Source of the DNA: Adiantum capillus-veneris
Lineage: Eukaryota > Streptophyta > Polypodiopsida > Polypodiales > Pteridaceae
Direction of reading: 5' to 3'
Assembly: GCA_014529385.2 (NCBI GenBank)
Contig: CM043961.1
Span: forward strand, 11,204,478 to 11,268,477
Length of the DNA: 64,000 nt
Shown here: piece by piece, positions 44,901-57,300 of the stretch
Layout: the number at the start of each line of letters is the position of its first letter
How positions within the stretch are numbered: the stretch's first letter is position 1
The notes under the pieces: model-generated
Seen by the model: only the letters and a program-made list of their open reading frames with translations
Database searches by the model: none
Told to the model about the DNA's origin: nothing
Made by a program: the position numbers and the translations under genes

Positions 44901-46337
44901 CTTATAGAATGCAATTTGGCTTGAAACAGATTCCATCAATTCTTTTTCTTCCACAGGGGAGGTCCTTGATAGTTGTGAAGCCTGACTTTTGCGATTGCTC
45001 TGACCATGTTTGGGTAACGGTTCCATTTCAAAAGGCTCACTTGAGTAGCTTTCATTCCAGAGTTCTCTGCTTCTTTGTAGTGCAGCATCCTGGCTTGACA
45101 GCTCCAAGAATATAGGGCCACCAATGAGTTCTCCATAATGTGTTTTGCAATAGCACAGATAAGATTTCTGCAGCAGTCACAAATACTAACATGACTGGCA
45201 GATGGATGGATACAGTACATGATTTAAGAGTCTGTGCTATAGAAATAAGCTAGCAGCAGGATTGGATTATTTTCTCAAATCCAAAAGACTGACCGGTCTC
45301 AAGCGATGGCACAGCCACACCCATTGTACATCCAGAGGTGGCATCAAAGTTGTCTCAGAATGTAAGCCGCTCTTTGCAACGAGTGGCATCCAGCAATTCA
45401 GATACCTGATTGCCACATAGAAAAGTTGGCATAGTTATGACAAGAACCAACTCAAAGGTTCAATCTGAAAATAGCAATGATGAATGCACATAAAAAGTTC
45501 AAATGGGATTTTTAATGGCTTTATGCCCTGTAAGACAGAGCGATGAAGACGGGAGCACGCCCAATGCACGATGTATGAAGGGTGGTAGTGGCTATTAAGT
45601 CCGGGGTCGGGACACGAAGATTCTTTCCCAAAAAGTTGTGCGCTCTGTGAAAAGGATCAGATCCTCCGTAGAAGAAGAATCTTTCTGCGCTCTGATACCA
45701 TTGTAACAAACTTGGACACCCCAAGTCAAGATTCTACCACCACACGACAGGAATTCACTTCAAAACAGTTCACAGTTCACAATTGATTCGACACGGCCCG
45801 GCGGAGTTCCGTGCCTAGAGATATTGGCCCCAAAGACTGGCGCCCCTTTCGGTATTTCTTTTTGTATTAATCTGTTGCACAAATTACACGGGAGTGGTTG
45901 GGTCTCACTCTCAGACTCTGCGTCCAGATGCTCTACAGAGTGAGAGCCCAAACCACTCTTATAAAGGTTTACAAGGGATGCTAAAAGCAGAGCCCCAAAA
46001 GCATTCAAAAATAATCCATTCATCTTGCTTGATAAAGCAACTTAAAAGAAAGCAAGTTTTTGCGTAAGAATTTTCTTCAGCCATAGTGTAGAAAAAGCAT
46101 ACCCTTTTTGGCGTAGAAAAATCCATACAATTGCTGCCATGTGGCTGTCCGTACAGGCTGCCGCAATTTTCGGGGAGGTCGTACAACAGTGCCACGTCAG
46201 CATTTTCCGCCCGTCCACATTTTCCAGGTGTGTGTTTGTGTACTAGCTGCCACGTCACACGTTTGTGAGAGCAGATCTCTGACCTATGCGGAGAGATGGA
46301 GATTTGCTATAGAGAACGATGGAGTAAGTGAGATATG

Positions 46338-46407
<70 letters not shown>

Positions 46408-49400
46408 GAAATGAAATGAAATGTTATATTAATGTCTTCAAAAGTCCAGAATGACCTATGAGACCAAACTGATACAAAAGTGGTGAATCTGTTACAATGT
46501 CTGGGTACCTTAGTACTAAAGTACTAAGTGTGAAAAGTGTGAAAGTGTGAAAATAAATGTGAAAAACTAAATACAAAGTATTAAATAAACTTCTTAGGAG
46601 CAGTCTGGGTGTCTGGCTAGAATGCTTCTAATCCTTTGTTGTAGTCTCCTCCGGTGAAGTGTGCTTCTGCATCTCGGTCGTGGTCGTCTCGATTTCCTAA
46701 GCTCAATCGCCCTGTCAATGAGGGTGCCTTTGGTATGAATGTGGGTACTCCTTTGTGCTGGCTGCTGGCCTCTTGCTTCTCCTTCCACTCCTGCTTCTCT
46801 CGATCCGAAGAAATCTGTGATCTGCCTCTGAGGCTGTGGTGCTTTGTCTTCTCATTAGATTATCCCTGTGCCGATGTAGTTCCAGTAGGTACAAGCCTAA
46901 GCATCTTTGTTCTTGGTATTGCATGACTCTATCAAGAGGTCCAAAGCCTTCTTTAAATAGGCAATGGAAGCGCCCACATATCTCATAGTATACGGTGCAG
47001 TGGCATATGTAGTGTAATTCTGTCTCCGGCTCCATTCCGCATAGCTTGCAAATTCTGCTCTCAGGTGGGATTCCCCTAAATCTGCCAAATTCAATTTCCA
47101 ACTGGTGTGAGGATGTACGAATCTGACCAATACCACATCTCAAACCATGAGGCAGGTGGGTATCCATGTAGCTCGGGCGAATCACAAATCCATCTTCAGA
47201 TAGCTGTAGGAAGTTTTCTTTGTAGTCGGCCATCTTCGTGCCCAATTCTTGTGTAGGGTCTACCCATGTCCTCTTAGTATCCAACTGTATAAGATCCTGA
47301 CGATTGATTTTATTAATCTCCGTTCGTGTAATTGCCAGTGATGGAGCCTCAAGAGAGTATTGGAAGGGGGGTAATCTTTCCATACTGAACCCATGTCTCT
47401 GAAACGACGAGGACAGTTGCGCATACCAGCATAATGTATCCCCTTTCATCGCTAATTGTCGAGAGGATTCGAGGGCCAGTCTAGTATATCGGCAATTATT
47501 TGTATCCCACAAACCATGTATAAAGGACACTGATATGGTAGGAGCTTCAATTTCTATCAGAGGGCAGCTAGTTCCACTCGGGTAATCGCGTGTGGTACGG
47601 AGGCCTTGGCTCTAATCATTCGGGAAATCATAGATACCAAAGGTCTCTCCATTGACTTCCAATTATCCTGATCCTCAGACGGTCCCCAAATCTGGACCCC
47701 ATAAAGCATAGCCAAAGCCACCACAATATCAAAGAGCCAAAGTTTTGTTTGTGGTTCCTGAAACTGCACTTGTGAACACATCCTCTCCAACCCTCCCAAG
47801 GCCGCAGAGGCTCTGGACAATCTAGCATCCGCTGCTTTCTTAAGAGTAAACTTCGGTCCTGCAAATACCACACCAAGCAATGTGTATGCATCTGTGTACT
47901 CTACTGTATCCTGGCCATATGCAAATGTAGGTGCCGATCTCCTAACCCACTGCGGCGTGGTGTTAAAACACCATAACTTTGGTTTTACCCAAGTTTACCG
48001 ACAATCCACTATCCTCCGCGAATTTATGTAATGCATCTAGCTGCCTCTGCATTCCATCTGGTGATTCTGCTATCAATACAATATCATCTGCATACAACAA
48101 CAAAGGGATCCATGACCCTGCAAGCTAAGCACCTCTGTCACCCTCTCTATCAATGTAATTTGATACCTCATCTATGTACATACCAAATAAAGTAGGGGAC
48201 AGTGGGCATCCCTGCTTTACTCCAACGGTGGAATGAACAATGTCGGAATCCCCTTCTGGAGTACGTACATAACCAGTTACTGACCTGTATAAGGCCATGA
48301 TCCCCCAAATAATCTCTTTGGGGACCCCTAACTCTTGCATCCTGCGCATCAATCTGGCCCTTGGTACTGTATCAAAAGCTTTCCGGAAATCCACAAAGCA
48401 ACAATACATCCTTCTCCCGCTTGCTCTTCCTTCCTCAATAATGGCTCTGAGCGTAAGAATATGATCTAGAGTGGAATAACCCCTCCTGAATCCAGCTTGT
48501 CCTGTTGCCCTTATGCCCTCATTCTCTGCCCATCTACTCAATTTTTGTTCAAGAATGGATGCGTACAGTCGGGTCAATGTGTGACCTACCATAACGGTAC
48601 GATAGTTCCCAGGTATCATAGGATCCCCTGACTTGAAAATAGGTACGATAGTAGATAATTTCCAAGATTCAAGTAATCCTTCACACATGACCCGATTAAA
48701 CAGACGAGCAAGGACTTTTGAAAGTAGATCCCTGGCATGGATCAGATGTTCTGCTACAAACCATCATGATCATATGCTCTTCTTGTCTTCATCTTATCAA
48801 TGGCTTTTTCCACCATTTCCGTAGTAAAGAAAGTACTAGTAGCAAGGCATGGCTCTAGCGGATCTGGTAATGGAGGCTGTCCAGATACCATATATAATGA
48901 TGTTACATATTGACCCCAAATCTCAGAAGAAGTAATCATCGGAGGCGATGAGTGCTCGTGAAATAAGCGCCAGGCCTCATGCGAGTCCTGACTCAAGAAG
49001 AGCTGATATAAATCCTTCTCCAGTTTGGCTAAAAATGCCCTTTTCTTGCGACGTACTATACGCCGAAGAGCAATCCGAGACTGCTTATATGTGATGATCC
49101 CAAGTGTAGGCTCTTTCTGGACCTGTGTTCTTGTCTCTCTGCATTCCTCGTCATACCAACTGTTTTGAGGCATGTTCCCAGATCCTCTCTTCTGATCAAG
49201 TTGAGTATGTGGGTATGCCTCTTATGCTGCTCCATGTAGTATCTTTGTTAACTGAGAAGTAATCTCCTCTACAATATATACTGGCTCGGCTGCCCACATC
49301 CTATTATAGATCTTTGCCACATAGACTGAATCAGTCTCTGGCGTGAAAGTATATCTTGTGTGTGTCTTCTTCCTTTGTACTTGAGAGGCATTGTATTGGA

Positions 49401-51232
49401 AGGAGATTGATAAGGTCAAGAGAGCATGATCCACTGCCCAACCGGTCTGGGTCCCACCTTAAAGTCCTCTATACTAGAAATAAAGCTTGGTGAAGTCATG
49501 ACATAATCCACTGTACTGGCCCCATGCCTGTGTGGGAAGCATGTGAATCCCCCAAATAAAGGGAAATTCTCTAGACCACTAAGTATGGCCAAACCATGTA
49601 TAGTTGCCATCTCCATGAGATGTCTCCCATATTCAGTGTGTTCTTTATCCTGTGAGTTTCTAGTAAGCCCCCTCTGTGATAAATCCACTTCTCTGAGCAT
49701 TTCCTCAGAAGTATCATAGAATACAGCTTGAGAGTTGGCGGTTCTGGCATTAAAGTCTCCTAAGAGAACGATATCTCCATCTCTAGAGAACTCCCATATG
49801 TCATTATTCAATATGGAGAAAGGGGACTGTCCTTTAGGTGAGGAGTAGACTGATGTACTTGGAGGGAAGTAGCATATAGCGATATATAGAAATCTACCTG
49901 TCTCGGCTCTCATTCTCACCCACATATACCTTGCTTGCTCATCTTTCCTGATAATCTGTAGTAGTGGTTTCAGCTCCTCTTTAAATAAGACTGCTACTCC
50001 CCCTGAACCCCCGCTACCCCGTAGAGATCTCGTGTGGTCGACCAGCTGTTTCCCATAAATAACCCTTCACATGTGGCATACGCTGTCCCAGTATCTAGTG
50101 TGTCTCTGAGTAGAAAACTATGTCTTTGTCTCTAAAGCTGTCTTCAAAGGCACCTACATCTAGCCTATATGATCCATTACAATTCCACGCTGCTATCCGG
50201 AGCATCGCCCCATAGGTCTCGCACCGCCATGCCGGGCACTTTTCCAGAACCACTACTTTCCCTCCTCTATAAAAGGCGATTTTCCCCTTTTCTCTTGCTG
50301 CCCTGATCTCTGGCATCAACTCTTGCATGTGTGCCACTTGTGCCAATGTAAGGTCATCTCCCACGAAAATACCGGTTTTCTTAAGAGTTGGCCTCTTCTT
50401 TAGAAATTCTTTCCTTATTTCTATATTCGGGAAGCGGAGAATAAGTACCCTATCCTTTACGTTTCCCTTCTCATCGATTCCTTTCTTGCCCAATCTCCAT
50501 GCACTTGTGTGAGTAGGCTCTGTGATGCCCATGTGTTGTAGCAGTTCCTTCACTTCTTCATCTACATTCTCTTTGTCTTTGACTCCTGTGACCCGCACAT
50601 GCAGAGTCCGATTCTTCCTTTTCTGCTCTTCCTCAATGGTCATATTAATAATGGTGGAGGTAGGTGTGGTTCGGGCATCTGGGCCTTCCCTTTCTTCGCA
50701 TCCTCAATCCATTTCTCTGCTTCATCAACCTTTTCTTGTGTCTTAAAAAGACGTTCCGCCCATGAAGATGCCGTTTTCGATTTCTGTTCATCTCCTTCCC
50801 GTAGAGCTTTCTCTGATCCTTCATGTCCTCGAGCTCCTTCAGCACCGAAGGTTGGTCGTCTCCCTTCTCCTTAGTTGCAGATTTGCAAGCCGCAAGTTCT
50901 CCTTTTAGCTCCTAGCTCCTCGATTATTGCATCTTTTTCCCCCATGTGCTTTTCCATATTTGTTCTCCAGCCGCCACTTGCTGTGCTGCCTGTAGAGCTA
51001 CTATCAGAACCCTAATCGGCTGCTGTACACCGCCTGCTGCACTGCTGACAGTCCGTACACTATTGCCCTACATACAGGGTTGTGGACACTATTGCCGTCC
51101 AGTGCTGCCTACAATCTTCGCAGCTGTTGTACCTTGCTGACGTGGTACCCTTCTGTGCTCTTCAGCCTTCAGTTCGCGCGCAGAGAGAGAGCCCTACTCG
51201 TGTAGGAGACCCGCTCGCGCGTAGGAGATGCT

Positions 51233-51310
<78 letters not shown>

Positions 51311-54300
51311 AATGAAATAAAATGTTATATTAAACATCTTCAAAAGGCCAAAATGACCTGTGAGACCAAACCGATACAATGTTGATGGCTCTGTCAACTA
51401 ATATACCACTTATACCTCTGGTATAAGTGGGCTCTGAAGTCTGTTGTTAAGCATGCTCATCTAGCTGTTGAGTCCTTGCGAAGTCTGCTGTGAAGCATGC
51501 TCATCTAGCTGTTGAGTCCCTGCTCTAAAGAAGTCCGTGATCTCCCTCCGTGAATGTCTCCCATTGCCTGATCTCCTCAAGAGACTCTCCCTGTGTCTAC
51601 GTAGCTCTAGCAAAAACAACCCGAGGCATCTTTGATCCTGATATCTCATGACTCTAGCCAATGGTCCAAATCCCTGTTTGAATAGACAATGAAAGCGGCC
51701 TCGTATCTCATAATATACCGGACAATGACAAATGTGAAGTAACTCTGTCTCTGGCTCTATATGACACAACAAGTATATCCTAGCCTCTGTTGGTACTCTC
51801 CTAAATCTGCCAGTCTCAATCTCATTCTCTAGCTGATGCGGTGATGTGCACATCTGTCCAATAGCACATCGTATCCCATAGGATAAATGAGTGTCCATAT
51901 AGGCCAATCTGATCACATATCCATCCTCTGTTAGTTGGAGAAGATGCTCTCTATGGAAAGCCGTCTTCGTGTCCAACTCCTGTATCAGCTATATCCATGT
52001 GCTCCTGGTATCTAGCTGAATCAGATCCTAACGTATGAGTGGAGTGATCTCTGTCCGTGTGAGAGAGAGAGAGGGTGCATCCAAGGAGTACTCGAACGGA
52101 GGCAGTCTATCCATGCTGAAGCCATGTGACTAAAACCATGATGTCATCTGCCCATACCAGCATGTTGCGTCCCCCTGTGGCGCTAGTTGTCGGCATGACT
52201 CAAGGACTAGTCAAGCATATATCTCTGGGAAAGTCCCATAAATTATGCATGAAGAAAACTGATCTAGTAAGGGCCTTGACCACGAGAGAGGGGGCAGCTA
52301 GCCCAGCTCAAATAATCTCATGTGGCATTGAGGCCTTAGCCCGAATCATCCGAGAGATCATAGAGACTTGAGGCCTCTGCATACATCTCCATCCATCAAT
52401 GCTTCCAAATTTGCCATGGTGGTCCACCGAGGGTCCCCAAACTGGACCCCGTAAAGCATAGTTGAAGCCACTAGAGTGTCAAAAAGCCACAGCTTTGTTC
52501 GAGGTTCTTGAAACCGAACCTGCAAACACTGCTCCAATCCTCCCAAGGCTGCATAAGCTCTCGTCAATCTAGTCTCTGTTGCTCTTCTCAATGAAAACAC
52601 AGGTCCACTGAAGACTACCCCAAGATAGGTGTATGCAGGTATACTCCACCATCTCCTGGCCATATGTAAATGTGGGTGCTGTCTCCTGACCCATTGTGGT
52701 GTGTTAAACATCATAACCTTGGTTTTCCCTAGGTTAACAGACAATCCACTATTGTGGGCAAATGTGTACAAAGCATCTAAATGACATTGCATCCCCTCCG
52801 GGGAGTCAGAAATCAACACAATATCATCAGCATATAATAATAGTGGGATCCATGTCCCTGCCAACTGTGCTCCTCCATCACCATCCCTCTCAATGTAGTC
52901 AGCAACCTCATCCACACACATGCCAAATAGTGTAGGAGATTGTGGGCAGCCCCGTTTCACCCCGATAGTGGAGTGAACCAAATCAAAAATTTCCTTTAGA
53001 GAGCGTACATGCCCCACTACTGACCTATATAGAGCCATATCCCCCAAATCAACTCTGTGGGTACCCCCATCTCTTGCAGTCTGTGCATCAATCTAGCTCT
53101 TGGTACTGGATCAAAGGCTTTGCGGAAATCCACAAAGCAACTAGAGCCGTCTCCCACGGGATCTCCCCTCCTCAACAATGGCTCTGAGTGTCAAAATATG
53201 ATCAAGAGTAGAAAAACCTCTCCTGAAACCCGCCTGTCCTGCTCCCTGTACACCCTCTCTCTCTCTGCCCATCTACTCAATTGCTGCTCAAGGATGGGTG
53301 CGTACAACCGTGTCAATGTGTGTCTGATCACGATAGTGCGGTAGTTCCCAGGCTCCATAGGGTCCCTTGACTTGAAGATAGGTACAATAGTAAAAAAAAC
53401 TCCCAAGTATCAGGTAGGCCCTCGCACATGGCACGGTTGAACATCAGTGCTAGAAGCTCCGCAAGGCTCAAACAGATCTCTGGCATGTATAAAATGCTCT
53501 GCTACAAGACCATCGTGATCATATGCTCTCATGGCCCTCATCCTGTCAATGGCTTTCTTTACCATCTCGACGGAAAAGAAAGCACATGTGTGTGGGCATG
53601 GCTCTGACGGATCCGAAAGAGGTGGCTACCTCGAGACTGTGTAGAGAGATGATGCATACTGATCCCCTACCAATCATCCCCAAAAGTGATGACTAGTGGG
53701 GGAGAATGCCCACGGAAGAGTCGCCATGCCTCGCCTCAATCCTGGCTCAAAAAGAATTGGAATAAATCCTGCTCTAGTCGAGCTAGAAACGCCCTCTTCT
53801 TCCATCGTACCAAACACCGAGAAGCAATCGGTGATTGCCTGTGAGAGATGACTCCTAGAAGTACCTCCCTTTGAAGTCAGGCTCTGGTCTCTTTGCACTC
53901 CTCATCATACCAGCTATTCAGGGGTATGCTCGCAGAACGTCGTCATTGCCGAGGCTCAATGAAGTACCTCCCTCTGAAGTCGGACTCTGGTCTCTCTGCA
54001 CTCCTCATCATACTAGCTATTTAGGGGTATGCTCCCAGAACGTCGTCATTGCCGAGGCTCAGTGTGTGGGTATGCCTCTGCTACTGCATCCTGCAATGTC
54101 TATCAATATATACGTGAGCTCCTATAGGGGTCTCCCCGGATCCTCTGTGCATAAGCGTCTGAAGATACCATCTATGTAGACAGAATTAGTCTCTGAAGTA
54201 AAGGTGTATCGGGTATGCCTAGATGTCTGTGTCAATCGAGCTGTGTTGAACCAATCGGTCACAAGACACAACAAAAGAACAGAAAGGCAAGCTAGGTCCA

Positions 54301-57300
54301 CCAAATAATTTGGTCAAGGGTACTTTTTGGCCCTTGATACAAAGTGGATAGAGGAAGAGAACCTCACAAATTCTCTTCGGAGAGAGTTGTACCTTGAAGC
54401 TTTTGGGATATTAGCAATGTCTATGCCAAAAGTTACTGATGAATCGGCAAGGTTGAATCTGGTGCGGTGCGGACTGCACAAGACAAGAGCCACTCCACTC
54501 CTTTGTCATAGATTGCCTAGATTGAATAAAGTCACTAATTTCTCTTTGAGATTTTAGGATACTAACGGACTAACAGTATTTGCGGAATGACTTTATGAAC
54601 TATGTGCACTGAATTGGAAATTTTCCTTGATTGAGTGCTATTTCATGTGTATATTGTTAGAGACATGTAGAGAAAGATGAAATGTCTGCAGCATTTTGTC
54701 TGATTAATGATTTGAACTTAGTGCATCTCGACATCTGTTAGAGATCGGTGAAATTTGGATGTGATGCCTAAGTGAAGCAAAATCTAGTGTATCAATATCA
54801 AGTGTCTATCTAGATAAGATGACTCAATATTGGTGTGAGTGCATCAAGAGTTCTGGACGGATGAGATGGCTACACAGTGATCTAGGTGCATCAAGAGTTC
54901 TCGACTGAATTGGATGGCTAGATTGAATGATTGATACACCGTGTTCATAATGAACTAAATGTGTGATTTTGTGAACTACATAATATGTGGATGAACTGTC
55001 TTGCGGGGATGGTCATGGGTATGGCTTGCTTGATTGACATGTGAAATGAACAGAGATGAATCTAATAGTAACAAGATTTAGCAGACCAAGACATCCGTGA
55101 AAAGATCAATGTGGCCTTATTGTGATTGCTAAATGGTTACAATGACCAAGATTTGTCTTTGAGACCATCCACAAAAATATGATTGATGTCACAGGGAGAG
55201 GCACTACGTGCCAACGAAAAAGAACAGACCGAACAACTTTAAGCACTTCAAATAACATCGAAACTTGAGGTAGACACACGAGACGAGGAGTGGCGAAGTT
55301 CCACCCCAAGAGAGCACTGGCCCCAAACATTGGCGCCCCTTTCAGTATTTCTTTATATTGCTTGAACTCAGTACAACGCAGTACTCCAATTCATGCACCT
55401 TCATGCAGAAGCATGCCAAAGAATGAGCCCTTGGCTCATATTTAAAGGCCTTGGCCTATGAAAAGCAGGTACATGAAAAGCTTCAAACTCAAAAGCATCT
55501 AGCCCCAAAAGCACTAGCGCCAACAATTGCCAACGCGTTTTGCAAAAATCCGTACAGCTGCCACGTCAGCACAAAATGCGAAATTCCGTATTGTCCGCCA
55601 CGTCAACAATTTAACGCAAAATCCGGGGCTTTCGTACAGCCTACGCCATGTCATCCACAATTTACGCTTTGTATGTATCTGTGTGTTGGTCCCGCTTTAT
55701 TTAATCTCTTTAGGTCGCTTGGGCCCCATCGAAAAGGGTCCCGTTAGTGGTGGGAACTCTTCTTTAAAAATAGGCCACTCGTCAACACTTTGCAAGTCAA
55801 TAAAACTTATTATGCTGCTTCTACTTCTTCTTCACTTAGGGTTTTAGGCCCCTCGGCCGGGATTTGCAAGTTGGCTCTGTTCTTCATAGCTTGACACGTC
55901 AGCAGTTTGTGACATCCCCCCTTCTTGAAAGAAGTAATCTTCCGCGATTACAACATGTCTGCAAAACAACTCAAGTTAGCTCAAAAATTTCCGAGGGCCA
56001 ATCAGTTTTCTCAATCCAGATTGGAGCTCTTGATATCCTGGGTCGCTTCCCAGAAAAATCTCATCCACTAAGGAGTCTCATTCCAGATTGGAACTCTTGA
56101 TATCCTGGGTCGTTGGTTTTTCAAAAAACTCTCATCCAATAAGGAGTATTCAGTGGTTGGCACATCACAATGCAACACAAATGCTCACATATGCATGTTG
56201 CAAGACATAGAAACATAAAGTCGGCTCCCCCCGCAAATAACCCCAAGTCCGGGCCATGAGCTATTCAACAACTCCCTCATCACTCCTCCCGCAAAAGGGA
56301 CACAAACCAGCACTAGATTGAAGAGTCAAAGCATTAGTTTGATGATTCAATGGGCTTGGCACAAACCAACACTAGATGGAGTGATGTGTCAGATACATAA
56401 ACCCTCTGGCACACCCATCACTAGCTCGATCCCAACTTGACGTTGCAAACCATTTGTATGTCTTTCTGCGTTTTTTTTAATCCCATAATTTCTTGACAAC
56501 ATAGGACAAATAGAATCCAGTTTCATAGACAGTGCACGGCTAGGTACTAGCTGATTGACATGGACAATATGGGCATGAAGGGTCGCAACAAGGAAACTAC
56601 AATATCATCTGCTAAGAACGTCCACGGAGCTCCATTTATGATACAGTCGGTATGGTGTTCATACAAAGGAAACTGGCTCCATCCAACGTAAAAGATTGTA
56701 TGTGAATGTCAATTAAGAAATTTCAACAATAAGCCGCTTGCCAGTCATAGAGCCCTTTAACCACCAGTTCATGCCAGGCAGAACAATACATGGAAAGACT
56801 CAAAGAGAACATCAGAAATCGTTGAATTATCAAAACGTCAAAATGTTGGCATTAGAAATATCTGTCTCAGGACAGAATGGGAAGATAGAGAACAATGACG
56901 AACTCCATAACTCCAAATTAAAATTTTTGTAGGCAATATCAATATGAAAAATAAATGCCTTGTGAACTGCCATGCCTAGGATGTTTGCTTCTGCGACCAA
57001 ATTCTTTCAAAAAGGGTTGGTTTCTAATCACGGACCCAACGGCTTCAATCATATCCAACAAAAGTTCACCACATTTGTACCATGAAATCCTCCTTGAAAG
57101 TTGTCACTTTTGTAGAAATAAAAGACAAAGACGGCTAATTTGGACTTTGTAAGGTTCAATCAATTAGAATTCGTACAAAAATGTACAAGTATTATAGTTA
57201 GTCTAGATTTGCAACATCAACCTTTCAGCTCATTAGGCTACACAACCACGGATATCAAAGACCCCTAAAAAGATAGGGAACATGTACAAGCATTGAACAT

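Larger units (their letters stand above)
46405..51242 (-). mobile_element. LINE-G copy 2: full-length but frameshifted, in GRDP intron 1
   Basis: On the minus strand it carries a leader of about 300 bp, ORF1 pieces (50,095-50,845), endonuclease (about 49,220-50,180), linker, RT (about 47,560-48,690) and the C-terminal finger (46,715-47,530), followed by a 3' untranslated region and GA repeat. All domains of copy 1 are present in the same order at moderate protein similarity. Several frameshifts break it. Its 5' end touches the GA repeat at 51,243. Confidence 0.9.
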
